A stretch of 64,000 nt of DNA from Mycobacterium sp. PSTR-4-N. Its GTDB lineage: Bacteria > Actinomycetota > Actinomycetes > Mycobacteriales > Mycobacteriaceae. A model generated the notes under the pieces. The model was not told the origin of the DNA. It did not search any database and saw only the letters and a program-made list of their open reading frames with translations. Both the position numbers and the translations under genes were made by a program. Shown piece after piece: positions 51,133 through 59,284 of the stretch (position 1 is the stretch's first letter; each line of letters starts with the position of its first letter). Location: positions 1 to 64,000 of the forward strand of contig NZ_JAKRFN010000011.1 of the NCBI RefSeq assembly GCF_022348085.1, written 5' to 3'.

Positions 51133-52596
51133 GTGCGGGCGATCCTCGGCGGCACCATCGCCGCCTACCGGGGCGACCCTGCCTACCGCGACCGCCCCGC
51201 GCTGCATCACGAGCTCGCCGGTGTCGGTCACCGGCTCAACCAGCCGATGCGCATCGCGTTGGCCGGCACGCTCAAAGCCGGTAAATCGACCCTGGTCAAC
51301 GCGCTCGTCGGCGACACCATCGCCCCCACCGACGCCACCGAGGCCACCCGCATCGTGACGTGGTTCCGGCACGGACCGACCCCGCGGGTGAGCGCCAACC
51401 ACCGCGACGGCCACCGCTCCAACGTGCCGATCACCCGCGACCCGACCGACCGGGGCCTGACGTTCGACCTGGCCCGGCTCGACCCCGACGACGTCGTCGA
51501 CCTCGACGTCGAATGGCCGGCCGCCGAGCTGGTCGACGCGACGATCATCGACACCCCGGGCACGTCGTCGCTGTCCCGCGACGTGTCCGCCCGCACGTTG
51601 CGCCTGCTCGTCCCGGCCGACGGGATACCGCGCGTGGACGCGGTCGTGTTCCTGCTGCGCACCCTCAACGCCGCCGACATCGCGCTGCTCCAACAGATCG
51701 GTGAGCTGGTCGGCGGCTCGGCCGGCGCGCTCGGCGTGATCGGCGTCGCGTCCCGGGCCGACGAGATCGGGGCCGGCCGCATCGACGCGATGATGTCGGC
51801 CCGCGATGTCGCTCAGCGGTTCACCGCCGAGATGGACCGTACCGGGATCTGCCAGGCCGTGGTGCCGGTGTCGGGCCTGCTCGCGCTGACCGCACGCACC
51901 CTGCGGCAGAGCGAGTTCGTCGCGCTGGAGAAGCTCGCCGGCGTCGACGCCGCCGAGCTGACGAAGGCGATGCTGTCGGTCGACCGCTTCGTCCGCGAGG
52001 ACAGCACGCTGCCGGTGGATCCCGCCACGCGCGCCGCGCTGCTCGACCGTTTCGGGATGTTCGGCATCCGGATCTCGATCGCCGTGCTGCGCGCCGGGGT
52101 CAGCGACTCGGTGGCGCTGGCCGACGAGCTGCTCGAGCGCAGCGGGCTGGTCGCGCTGCGCGAGGTGATCGACCAGCAGTTCGCCCAACGCTCGGACCTG
52201 CTCAAGGCGCACACTGCTCTGCTGACACTGCGGGAGATCGTCACCCGCAATCCGATCCCCGCCACGCCGCACATCCTCGCCGACATCGAGCCGCTGCTCG
52301 CCGACACGCACGCCTTCGAGGAGCTGCGATTGCTCAGCGCGCTGCGGTCCCTCCCGACGACGCTGAACCCCGACGAGATGGCCTCGCTGCGGCGGCTGAT
52401 CGGCGGGTCCGGCGCCGACGCGGCGAGCCGGCTCGGGCTCACCCCCGAGACCGCCGACGACGGTCCCCGGGCCGCGTTCGCCGCGGCGCAACGCTGGCGT
52501 CGTCGCGCCGAGCACCCGCTCAACGACCCCTTCACCACGCGGGCCTGCCGGGCCGCGGTGCGCAGTGCCGAAGCGCTGGTCGCGGGCTATTCCTGA
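51133..52596 (+). CDS. iniC: IniC, dynamin-like GTPase
   Basis: A 487-residue GTPase, partner of IniA. The G1 loop is LAGTLKAGKSTLVNAL, the G2 region DATEATRIVTW, and G3 is IIDTPGTSSLS. The G4 position reads GVASRADEIG, so the usual TKxD is replaced by SRAD, as in M. tuberculosis IniC. The C-terminal half is helical. The GTG at 51133 is the first standard start in frame, but the six codons before it (LSTSDR after a CTG at 51115) match the known IniC N-terminus, so initiation at CTG is possible. Probably cotranscribed with iniA. Confidence 0.93.
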   Translation: MRAILGGTIAAYRGDPAYRDRPALHHELAGVGHRLNQPMRIALAGTLKAGKSTLVNALVGDTIAPTDATEATRIVTWFRHGPTPRVSANHRDGHRSNVPITRDPTDRGLTFDLARLDPDDVVDLDVEWPAAELVDATIIDTPGTSSLSRDVSARTLRLLVPADGIPRVDAVVFLLRTLNAADIALLQQIGELVGGSAGALGVIGVASRADEIGAGRIDAMMSARDVAQRFTAEMDRTGICQAVVPVSGLLALTARTLRQSEFVALEKLAGVDAAELTKAMLSVDRFVREDSTLPVDPATRAALLDRFGMFGIRISIAVLRAGVSDSVALADELLERSGLVALREVIDQQFAQRSDLLKAHTALLTLREIVTRNPIPATPHILADIEPLLADTHAFEELRLLSALRSLPTTLNPDEMASLRRLIGGSGADAASRLGLTPETADDGPRAAFAAAQRWRRRAEHPLNDPFTTRACRAAVRSAEALVAGYS

Positions 52597-52644
52597 GTGT
52601 CGGCGAGCACTTAACGTTTCGGCCGCGCCGAGCGATGAAGAGTT

Positions 52645-54387
52645 ATGCGCACTTCCGTGGGGATCTCGCTGGGTTCGGCGAACCTCGTCGCCGTGGCCGG
52701 CGGCCGGCCGGTCGTCCGGCCCGCCGCCGTGACTGTTCGGCCCGGCGTGACGATGACCGGCTTCGTCGAGCGCGTCGGAGATCCGGTGCCGATGCTGGCC
52801 ACCGACGGCTCCGCGCACCGGGCCGATCGCCTGGCCGCTGCCGCGATCGAGGCCGCCACCCGGCAGGCCTCCCCGCGATACCGGCCGGAGCTGGGCGCCG
52901 TCGCGGTGCCCGGTCACTGGTCGGACACCGCGGTCGCCGCGCTGCGCGACGCCGCGCCACACCTTGTCATCGTCCCTGACTCGACCGCAGCGCTGACCGC
53001 GATCGCCGCAGGCCCCGGCTTGCCGACGCGGGGCGTGGTCCTGCTCTGCGACTTCGGTGCCGGCGGCACCAGCATCACGCTCGCCGACGCCGGCACGGGG
53101 TTCGCCGCGATCGGGCCGACCGTGCGCTGCGATGACTTCTCCGGCGACCTCGTCGATCAGGCGCTGCTGCGCCATGTGCTCGACGGGTTGAACCTCGACC
53201 CGGCCGGTACCTCCGCTGTGGCCTCGCTGCACGATCTGCGGGCTGAGAGCCGGGCCGCCAAGGAGCGGCTCTCGCAGGTGACCGCGACCGCACTGGTCGG
53301 CGCCCGCGGCCCGGTCCGCGTGACCCGCGGCGAGCTCGAGGCGCTGATCGCCGAACCGCTCGATCGCCTGGTCGCGGTGATCCTCGACGTCGTGCACCGC
53401 GCGCGCGTCGCACCGGCCGCGGTCATCACCGTCGGCGGGGGAGCCCGCATTCCGCTGGTGACGCAGCGGCTCTCCGACGCCCTGCGCTGCCCGGTGCGCA
53501 CCACCGCGCACCCGCAGATCGCTGCAGCCAGCGGAGCTGAGCTGCTCGCGCGGCGCAGCGTCGACCAGCAGGCCGCCACCGTCGCGGTGCCCGCACCCGA
53601 CACCGTCCTCGCACCCGCACTGGCCTGGTCGGCGGAGGACATCGACGCCGAAGAGACCCAGTTCGCCATCCCCGCCGCCGAAGGTGGCGCAGACACCGGT
53701 GCTGCCCGGCCCGCGGTGCACTTCACCCCGCCCGCTGACGATGAGACCCCAGCGAAGAAGCGTGCTGCTGCCCCGGTGTGGCTCGCCGGCGCAGCGTGCG
53801 CCGCGGCCATCGCCACAGCGGCGGTGTTGCTGACGACCCAGATCGCCCGCAGTGACGAGACCACGCCGGCGTCGGGCATCAGCACGCCCGTCGCCATGCA
53901 CGCGCTCGAACCGTCGGTGGCACCCCCGGCCGACACCGTCACGCAGACGGTCCGGGCCGCACCAGCGCCCCAGCAAGCCGCCGTTCAGGCTGCCCCGGCG
54001 CCGGCGGCTCCCCAGGGGCAGGTGGTCGCCAAGGAGGCCGCCCCGGCTCCAGCACCCGCGGCGCCCGCTCCGGCGCCAGCACCCGCGGCGCCTGCCCCAG
54101 CCCCGGCGCCCGCGGCTCCTGCTCCGGTGTGGCCGCGAATCCCATTGCCGCAGTTCACGTTCCCGGCGCCGACGCCCAAGCCCAGTCCCACGCCGGCGCC
54201 GTCGTCCACTCCGGAACCCACACCGACGCCCACCAGCGAGGCGCCAACCAGCGAGGCGCCGACCCAGACGTCCGAACCGGCGCCCACCAGCGAGGCGCCC
54301 TCCAGCGAGGCGCCCGCGACGACTACGGCGCCGGAGGTGGAGCCGACGACTGCGTCACCGTCTCCGTCTCCGTCTCCGTCTGCGTGA
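52645..54387 (+). CDS. Membrane-anchored Hsp70-like protein 2 with Pro/Ala/Thr tail
   Basis: A 580-residue sister of the protein at 45222-47027. The Hsp70-like ATPase region (1-320) has VGISLGSANLVAVAGG, VAVPGHWSDTAVAALRD, VVLLCDFGAGGTSITLAD, AAKERLSQVTA and ITVGGGARIPLVTQRLS. A TM helix (about 373-395) is followed by a tail of PAPA and then PTSEAPTSEAP repeats, ending SPSPSPSA. No peptide-binding domain is present. It starts 48 bp after iniC on the same strand, so it is probably part of the ini operon. The last 65 bp overlap a convergent gene. Confidence 0.85.
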   Translation: MRTSVGISLGSANLVAVAGGRPVVRPAAVTVRPGVTMTGFVERVGDPVPMLATDGSAHRADRLAAAAIEAATRQASPRYRPELGAVAVPGHWSDTAVAALRDAAPHLVIVPDSTAALTAIAAGPGLPTRGVVLLCDFGAGGTSITLADAGTGFAAIGPTVRCDDFSGDLVDQALLRHVLDGLNLDPAGTSAVASLHDLRAESRAAKERLSQVTATALVGARGPVRVTRGELEALIAEPLDRLVAVILDVVHRARVAPAAVITVGGGARIPLVTQRLSDALRCPVRTTAHPQIAAASGAELLARRSVDQQAATVAVPAPDTVLAPALAWSAEDIDAEETQFAIPAAEGGADTGAARPAVHFTPPADDETPAKKRAAAPVWLAGAACAAAIATAAVLLTTQIARSDETTPASGISTPVAMHALEPSVAPPADTVTQTVRAAPAPQQAAVQAAPAPAAPQGQVVAKEAAPAPAPAAPAPAPAPAAPAPAPAPAAPAPVWPRIPLPQFTFPAPTPKPSPTPAPSSTPEPTPTPTSEAPTSEAPTQTSEPAPTSEAPSSEAPATTTAPEVEPTTASPSPSPSPSA

Positions 54388-54835
54388 CGGTACTGGTACT
54401 CGTACTCGTACTCACCGATGTCGACGGAGTCGTCGTCGTGGTCGGGCTGGTGGTCTCGGTGGTCGTCGGCGTCGTGGTCGTGGTCGACGTGGGAGAAGTG
54501 GTCTCCGTGGTGGTCGCGGTCGTCTCGTCGACGGTCGAACTCGGCGCGACCGCCGGCGCGGAACTCGACGTCAGCGGCGTCAGCGGCGTGGTCGTCGGCT
54601 CCGACGGGGCGTCCCCGGTGATGGCCTTGGCCAGGCCGTAGATGATCAGCGCGACGATGACCGCGCCGAGCGCGCCGAACGCCACCAGCGCGGCGGGCTT
54701 GCGGTACCACGGCGTGGGCTGGTCGTAGCCGCCTTGGTAGTCGTCCGGGTATCCGCCCTGTCCGTAGTTGCTGACCTGGGTCGCATCGTCGTCGGAGTAG
54801 TAGTTGTCGTCGTCACCGGATCCGTATCGCGCCAC
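54323..54835 (-). CDS. Small single-TM protein with Thr/Ser-rich tail
   Basis: A 170-residue protein with an acidic N-terminus rich in Asp, Tyr and Gly (about 45 residues, cytoplasmic by the basic WYRK next to the helix). A TM helix follows (ALVAFGALGAVIVALIIYGL), then a tail of about 100 residues, mostly Thr with Ser, Pro and Glu. The WYRKP segment before the helix is like PWYKRPP in the Hsp70-like protein at 45222, so the two tails may interact or attach similarly. The GTG at 54835 lies exactly 8 nt after TACTAT on the coding strand, pointing to a leaderless mRNA. Function is unknown. Its end overlaps the Hsp70-like gene by 65 bp. Confidence 0.7.
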   Translation of the reverse strand: MARYGSGDDDNYYSDDDATQVSNYGQGGYPDDYQGGYDQPTPWYRKPAALVAFGALGAVIVALIIYGLAKAITGDAPSEPTTTPLTPLTSSSAPAVAPSSTVDETTATTTETTSPTSTTTTTPTTTETTSPTTTTTPSTSVSTSTSTSTVTQTETETETVTQSSAPPPAP

Positions 54836-54843
54836 GGATCCCG

Positions 54844-54849
54844 ATAGTA
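54844..54849 (-). promoter_or_regulatory. TACTAT -10 box, leaderless promoter of the 54323-54835 gene
   Basis: On the minus strand TACTATCGG precedes the GTG with 8 nt between TACTAT and the start codon. Mycobacterial -10 boxes are TANNNT about 7 nt before the transcript start, which places +1 at the GTG. The neighbouring gene has the same arrangement. Confidence 0.55.
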
Positions 54850-54860
54850 GGCTCTCGCCG

Positions 54861-55307
54861 CTATGTGCCCGGGTAGAGCGTGCGTGTCACGTTGGTCCTG
54901 GGTCGTTTGCGCGTCGTCGTGGCGTCGTCGTCATCGTCGTCGTCGCGGGTGCGCGAAGTACGGGGTGGCCGCGAGGTGCTCGGTGTCTCGGATTCCGTGG
55001 TGGTCGGCGGGGTCGACTCCGGGTTGATGTCCGTGGTCACCGGCGGGCTCGTGCTGGTGATCGTCTCCGTGGTGGTCGGTGTCGACGACGCGGATTCGGA
55101 CGCGCTCGGGAACGTGGGATCGACGTAGTTCAGTGGCGCCTGCTCCGGCTCGGTGAACTGGCGGCCCAGCCACAAACCGCCGGCGATCAGCGCCGCGATG
55201 ACCGCGAGCGCGAGCACGCTGGCGCCGAGAAGTGTCGAGGTCCGGTTGTGCCACGGCACCTCCGACGCATCGCGGTGCGCGCCCTCGTCTCGATCCGGCC
55301 TGGTCAC
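54861..55307 (-). CDS. Second small single-TM protein with Thr/Asp-rich tail
   Basis: A 148-residue protein with the same plan as the previous one: a charged N-terminus of about 25 residues (VPWHNRT before the helix), a TM helix (LLGASVLALAVIAALIAGGLWLG) and a tail rich in Thr, Ser and Pro. It then ends in a run of Asp and a basic stretch (TRKRPRTNVTRTL). Two GTG codons are possible: 55313 and 55307. The second lies exactly 8 nt after TACTAT, as in the neighbouring gene, so it is preferred. Function is unknown. Confidence 0.65.
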   Translation of the reverse strand: MTRPDRDEGAHRDASEVPWHNRTSTLLGASVLALAVIAALIAGGLWLGRQFTEPEQAPLNYVDPTFPSASESASSTPTTTETITSTSPPVTTDINPESTPPTTTESETPSTSRPPRTSRTRDDDDDDDATTTRKRPRTNVTRTLYPGT

Positions 55308-55315
55308 GGCCACCG

Positions 55316-55321
55316 ATAGTA
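55316..55321 (-). promoter_or_regulatory. TACTAT -10 box, leaderless promoter of the 54861-55307 gene
   Basis: The same TACTATCGG element as at 54844, with 8 nt to the GTG at 55307. The match between the two gene starts, including CGG after the box, supports both promoter calls and the choice of start codon. Confidence 0.55.
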
Positions 55322-55347
55322 ACCGCGGGCCGGCTCGGTCCGCTGAC

Positions 55348-56280
55348 TCAGCCGAGCTGGGGAGCGACGGCCTCGGCGAAGAAATCGACGTGGTCGAGGT
55401 CGGACATGTCGAGGACCTGCAGGTAGACGCGCTGGACGCCGGCCTCGATGAAAGGGCCGAGCTTGTCGACGATCTCGTCGGGTGAACCGACCGTCGGGGA
55501 GTTGGCGCGCAACTCGTCGACCTCGCGGCCGATGGCCGAGGCCCGTCGGGCCACCTCGTCGTCGTCACGACCCGCACACACCACGAAAGCAGCCGAGTAG
55601 ACGATCGAATCGGCAGGCCGGCCCGCTGCCTCGACGGCATCGGCGACCCGGCCGAACTGCGTGCTCAGCGTGTCCAACGGCACGAACGGGATGTTGAACT
55701 CCGCGGCGAAGCGCGCCGCCAGCGCCGGGGTCCGCTTGGCCCCGCCGCCGCCGATGATGATCGGTGGATGGGGCGACTGGACCGGCTTGGGCAGCGCAGG
55801 GGAGTCCGCGACGCTGTAATGGGTGCCGTCGTAGTCGAAGGTCTGGCCGCTCTCGGTGGTCCAGAGCCCGGTGATGATCTCGAGCTGTTCGGTCAGCCGG
55901 TCGAACCTCTCGCCCAGCGGCGGGAACGGGATCGCGTACGCCTTGTGCTCGGCTTCGAACCATCCCGCACCGATGCCGAATTCGACACGGCCACTGCTCA
56001 TCTCGTCCACCTGCGCAACCGAGATGGCCAGCGGTCCCGGATGTCGGAAGGTCGCCGAGGTGACCATGGTGCCGAGGCGGATGGACGTGGTCTCGCGGGC
56101 CAGGCCCGCGAGCGTCACCCAGGAATCGGTGGGGCCGGGCAGACCGTCGCCGCTCATCGCGACGTAATGGTCGGATCGGAAGAAAGCAGAGTAGCCGGCG
56201 CTTTCGGCCGTCCGTGCGACCGCGAGCTGATCGGCGTAGGAGGCGCCCTGCTGGGGTTCGACGAAGATGCGGAAGTCCAC
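55348..56280 (-). CDS. LLM-class F420-dependent oxidoreductase
   Basis: A 310-residue luciferase-like monooxygenase-fold protein of the type that uses coenzyme F420 in mycobacteria. Family marks are SAGYSAFFRSDHY, RLGTMVTSATFRHPG (typical cis-peptide strand), GRVEFGIGAGWFEAEH, and IIIGGGGAKRTPALAARFA. The GTG at 56280 is chosen because AAAGGAG lies six to seven bases before it; a GTG at 56298 would include that ribosome site in the coding region. It is last in an operon with zwf and a TIGR03085 gene. Although F420-dependent glucose-6-P dehydrogenase belongs to this family, the substrate here is unknown. Confidence 0.88.
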   Translation of the reverse strand: MDFRIFVEPQQGASYADQLAVARTAESAGYSAFFRSDHYVAMSGDGLPGPTDSWVTLAGLARETTSIRLGTMVTSATFRHPGPLAISVAQVDEMSSGRVEFGIGAGWFEAEHKAYAIPFPPLGERFDRLTEQLEIITGLWTTESGQTFDYDGTHYSVADSPALPKPVQSPHPPIIIGGGGAKRTPALAARFAAEFNIPFVPLDTLSTQFGRVADAVEAAGRPADSIVYSAAFVVCAGRDDDEVARRASAIGREVDELRANSPTVGSPDEIVDKLGPFIEAGVQRVYLQVLDMSDLDHVDFFAEAVAPQLG

Positions 56281-56294
56281 TGATTTCTCCTTTG

Positions 56295-56918
56295 TCACAG
56301 TCCGCCGCGCGCGGCCTTCACCTTGGCCACCAGCTCGGGCGGGCCGTCGAACTCGACCTGGGCTTCATCGCGGCCGGTGATGAACAGCAGCAGCTCGCCG
56401 GGCTCGCCGATGACGGTGAGCGTGGGACCGCGTCCCGCCGTCGCGAGCCGCTCGCCCTGCGGAGTCTGCAGGACCACCTTGGCCGGGGAGCGGCGCAGCG
56501 TCATCCGCGCCATCAGCCCGACGGGGCGACGAAGCGCGGAGACGGTCTGGTCGTCGAGCGGGCGGGGTTCCCACTCCGGCTGTGCGCGCCGGACGTCCTC
56601 GTGGTGGATGAACATCTCGGCCACGTTGGCGATCGGGTCGAGCAGCTTGAACGGCGAGTACACCGGTGGGCCCTCGGCCACCTGGTCGACGAGCGCGTCC
56701 CAGTCCGTCGCAGCGGAGACCTGTTTCTGCACGCGGTCGGTGTAGCCGGCGAGCGCGGGGATGAGGATGCCCGGCGCGGCGTCGAGCCGGCGTTCGCGCA
56801 CGACGAGGTGGGCGGCCAATTCGCGAGCGTCCCACCCCTCGCACAGCGTGGGAGCATCCGGCGAGAGAGTGCGGAACGTGGACACCAGGGCGGCGCGTTC
56901 CCGCTGGGCGACGGTCAT
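56295..56918 (-). CDS. TIGR03085-type DinB-like metal-binding protein
   Basis: A 207-residue actinobacterial protein of the TIGR03085/maleylpyruvate isomerase-like family. It starts MTVAQRERAALVSTFRTLSPDAPTL-like with a WDARELAAHL helix carrying a candidate metal His. A later FIHHEDVRRAQP supplies further His ligands. The C-terminal part is beta-rich (LTVIGEPGELLLFITGR). Its catalytic role is unknown. It lies 9 bp after zwf and 14 bp before the LLM oxidoreductase gene, so the three are one operon. It is a distant relative of the gene at 24961-25707. Confidence 0.82.
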   Translation of the reverse strand: MTVAQRERAALVSTFRTLSPDAPTLCEGWDARELAAHLVVRERRLDAAPGILIPALAGYTDRVQKQVSAATDWDALVDQVAEGPPVYSPFKLLDPIANVAEMFIHHEDVRRAQPEWEPRPLDDQTVSALRRPVGLMARMTLRRSPAKVVLQTPQGERLATAGRGPTLTVIGEPGELLLFITGRDEAQVEFDGPPELVAKVKAARGGL

Positions 56919-56927
56919 GGCCCCAGC

Positions 56928-58340
56928 CTAATCGTCGTCGCGTCGATCGGGCAGTCGCCAGCCGCGTTCGCCGGGCAGCTCCAACGCGGATTGCGGCCCC
57001 CACGAACCCTTTTCATACGTCTGCACCGGGGGCGGGTCGTCCAGCACCGGCTGGCACACCTGCCACAGCCGGTCCACCTCGTCGGAGCGGGCGAACAGCG
57101 TCTGATCACCGCGGATGACATCGAGCAGAAGGCGCTCGTAGGCGGTCAGGGAGTCATCGGCGTGATCGGACGGCGCGAGCTCCAGACGCGAGCCGAGACG
57201 TTCGATCGCGAGGTCGGGGCCCGGGCGCTTGACGTTGACATCCAATGAGGCGACCGGGGTGTCGGTGAGGTCCAGCGCGAGTTCGTCGGGTTCAGGGGCG
57301 TCGCCCGGGAACGGGGACGGTGGGGTTCGGAACGTCAACGTCACGGTCCTTCGCTTGTCCGCCAACGCTTTTCCGGTACGTAGATAGAACGGCACGTCTC
57401 GCCACCGATCGTTGTCGATGTGGATCTCCGCGGCGACGAAAGTCTCCACCTGTGAGTTGTCGTCGACATCGTCCTCGTCGCGGTAACCGTCGAACTGCCC
57501 GAACACCACTCGCCGGGGGTCCAGCGGTCGCATCGCGTCGAACACCGCGGCCTTGGCCTCCCGCAGATCGCCGGCGTCCAACGTAGCGGGTGGTTCCATC
57601 GCGACGAAGCCGAGCACCTGGCACAGATGGGTCGACACCATGTCGCGCAGGCAGCCGGTGGCTTCGTAGAAGCTGCCGCGGCCCTCCAGGCCGAGTTCTT
57701 CGGGAACGTCGATCTGCACGGACTCGACATGTGTTGCGTTCCATGCGGGTTCGAGCAAACCGTTGGCGAACCGCAGCGCCAGGATGTTCTGCACCGCCTC
57801 CTTGCCCAGGAAATGGTCGATGCGGTAGATGTGGTCCTCGTCGGCGACCGAGGTGATGGTCTCCTGCAGGGCGCGGGAACTCTCCAGGTCGATACCGAAG
57901 GGCTTCTCGACCACCAGGCGCGCCCCCTCCGCGAGACCCTCGCGGCCCAGCATCGCGATCATGGGCTGCATCGCGGTCGGGGGGACCGACAGGTAGATGA
58001 GCGTTGTCGCGTCGGGCCCGAGCTCTTCCTGGGTGCGTTTCACGGTCTCGGCCAGGTCCGCGCCGTCGTCGGCGCTGGAAGACTGGAAGTCCAACCGTTG
58101 CAACAGGTTCTGTACGACCTCGTCGTCCAGATCGTCGATCGAATCGGCCAGGCCGTCGCGCACCGACTCGCGGAAATCGTCGACGCTGTCCGGTGCGGTG
58201 CGTCCCGATCCGATGATGGCGTAGTCGTCCGGCAGGAGACCCGCCGCGGCCAACCGGTAGAGGCTCGGGAACAGCATGCGGCGGGCCAGGTCACCGCGGG
58301 CACCGAAGAGCACGAGGGCGACGGGATCGGGTGAGCTCAT
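56928..58340 (-). CDS. zwf: Glucose-6-phosphate 1-dehydrogenase
   Basis: A 470-residue G6PDH, the first enzyme of the pentose phosphate pathway, making 6-phosphogluconolactone and NADPH. The coenzyme fingerprint is LFGARGDLARR (family GASGDLAKR). The substrate motif is RIDHFLGKE with the catalytic His region, preceded by VVEKPFG. Downstream FEATGCLRDM-type and RTGKAL segments are conserved. Phe replaces the usual Tyr in RIDHYLGKE. The start may be the GTG at 58346 or the ATG at 58340. It heads an operon with the TIGR03085 gene and the LLM oxidoreductase. Confidence 0.92.
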   Translation of the reverse strand: MSSPDPVALVLFGARGDLARRMLFPSLYRLAAAGLLPDDYAIIGSGRTAPDSVDDFRESVRDGLADSIDDLDDEVVQNLLQRLDFQSSSADDGADLAETVKRTQEELGPDATTLIYLSVPPTAMQPMIAMLGREGLAEGARLVVEKPFGIDLESSRALQETITSVADEDHIYRIDHFLGKEAVQNILALRFANGLLEPAWNATHVESVQIDVPEELGLEGRGSFYEATGCLRDMVSTHLCQVLGFVAMEPPATLDAGDLREAKAAVFDAMRPLDPRRVVFGQFDGYRDEDDVDDNSQVETFVAAEIHIDNDRWRDVPFYLRTGKALADKRRTVTLTFRTPPSPFPGDAPEPDELALDLTDTPVASLDVNVKRPGPDLAIERLGSRLELAPSDHADDSLTAYERLLLDVIRGDQTLFARSDEVDRLWQVCQPVLDDPPPVQTYEKGSWGPQSALELPGERGWRLPDRRDDD

Positions 58341-58377
58341 CTGCACGCTGTTCCCGGCGCAGCGGGCTGGTCAAACC

Positions 58378-58941
58378 CTAGAAGCTCTCGACGCCCTCGG
58401 TGCTGATCGTCATGCCGTGCCCGGTGCCGTCATTGGTGAAGGTCGTGCCGTCTTCGGTCGCGTCGATGGTCCAGCCGAGCGCGGAGTAGGTGCGGTAGTC
58501 CAGGGTGACGGCGGGAATGGCGCCGAGATTGCCGAGCACCCAGCTCACCCTGCCGTCGGCGGTCAAGCGCACGCCGTTGGCCGGCTCCCCCTCCACCTCG
58601 GGAGCGTTGGTGAAGGCCGATTCGCAGCCGACCTCCTGCTCATCGAGCTGGCAGCGGGTCTTGCCGGACTTGGTCTCGATGAACACGTAGCCGTTCTGCG
58701 GGCTGAGCACCTCGCCGGACGGTGCGCGGGTGGTCGTCGGGGACGGCGCGGGCTCAGGTGTACTCGGCGGCGGAGGCGTCGAGCGGCTGGGCCGCGGCGT
58801 GGGGAAGTCGGGCTCGATGCCGGTGTCCGGGCTGCGGGTGGCGACGCCCTCGATCGAGGACTGGCAGCCGGTGAGCGCGGCAATGGCCAGCAAGCCTGCC
58901 GCCACCAGCCGCGTGTTCACCTGGCCCAGCGTACGCAGCAT
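58378..58941 (-). CDS. Putative lipoprotein
   Basis: A 187-residue exported lipoprotein. The signal peptide ends in the lipobox LTGC (Cys26), followed by a Pro/Thr/Ser-rich stretch of about 40 residues that acts as a wall spacer. The C-terminal 110 residues form a small beta-rich domain with two cysteines (RCQLDEQEVGC), probably a disulfide, seen in many mycobacterial secreted proteins. The ATG at 58941 is given; a GTG at 58920 is also possible and would shorten the signal. Its place before dnaK parallels lpqJ in M. tuberculosis, but I do not claim orthology. Function is unknown. Confidence 0.75.
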   Translation of the reverse strand: MLRTLGQVNTRLVAAGLLAIAALTGCQSSIEGVATRSPDTGIEPDFPTPRPSRSTPPPPSTPEPAPSPTTTRAPSGEVLSPQNGYVFIETKSGKTRCQLDEQEVGCESAFTNAPEVEGEPANGVRLTADGRVSWVLGNLGAIPAVTLDYRTYSALGWTIDATEDGTTFTNDGTGHGMTISTEGVESF

Positions 58942-59067
58942 GTGATCGGTGTGACGGGAGTGACTCGCGGACGAGCGTAGAAGTACTGCGCACCCGCCCG
59001 CTGAGAAGCCATGGTCGTGTAATGCGCGTGTTCACAGCCTTGAGTGCGCTCCCGCCGGAACGCGCCC

Positions 59068-59128
59068 CGCGAAAGTGCCCTGAAGGTAGCGGGGGTCGCG
59101 GTGCGACGACGCTGACGGCACTCTCGCG
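59068..59128. repeat. 61-bp dispersed inverted-repeat element, copy B
   Basis: The ends CGCGAAAGTGCC (59068-59079) and GGCACTCTCGCG (59117-59128) pair with one mismatch and span exactly 61 bp, as in copy A at 21844-21904. The right halves also share ACGACxCTGA. It sits in the 343-bp region between the lipoprotein and dnaK, upstream of the HAIR site. The rest of that region shows nothing else clear. Confidence 0.6.
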
Positions 59129-59175
59129 GGTCGCGGGGAACAAATGGCGCGGACGCCCCGTTGACCACTTCGACA

Positions 59176-59196
59176 GTTGAGTGACACAGACTCAAG
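59176..59196 (+). promoter_or_regulatory. HAIR operator for HspR upstream of dnaK
   Basis: GTTGAGT-N7-ACTCAAG matches the HspR-associated inverted repeat consensus CTTGAGT-N7-ACTCAAG at 13 of 14 positions. A TTGACA -35-like element follows at 59203-59208. HspR, encoded at the end of the operon, represses dnaK through such sites, with DnaK as co-repressor in related actinobacteria. Confidence 0.85.
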
Positions 59197-59284
59197 TTCT
59201 GCTTGACAGGACCCCATGCCGAGGAGCAGTGTTGAGCCCGGTGCACTCAGTACACACGTTTCGTCTAATCAGGAGGCAGTAACT

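Noticed and set aside
51013..53976. A near-1000-codon open frame on the minus strand across iniC and the Hsp70-like gene
   Set aside because: Arg/Gly/His-rich shadow translation without motifs; the plus strand encodes recognisable GTPase and Hsp70-like domains.
54861..55640. Longer start for the second TM/Thr-rich gene
   Set aside because: Extension would run far into the LLM oxidoreductase gene; the GTG at 55307 has a matching -10 box and precedes the natural N-terminus.
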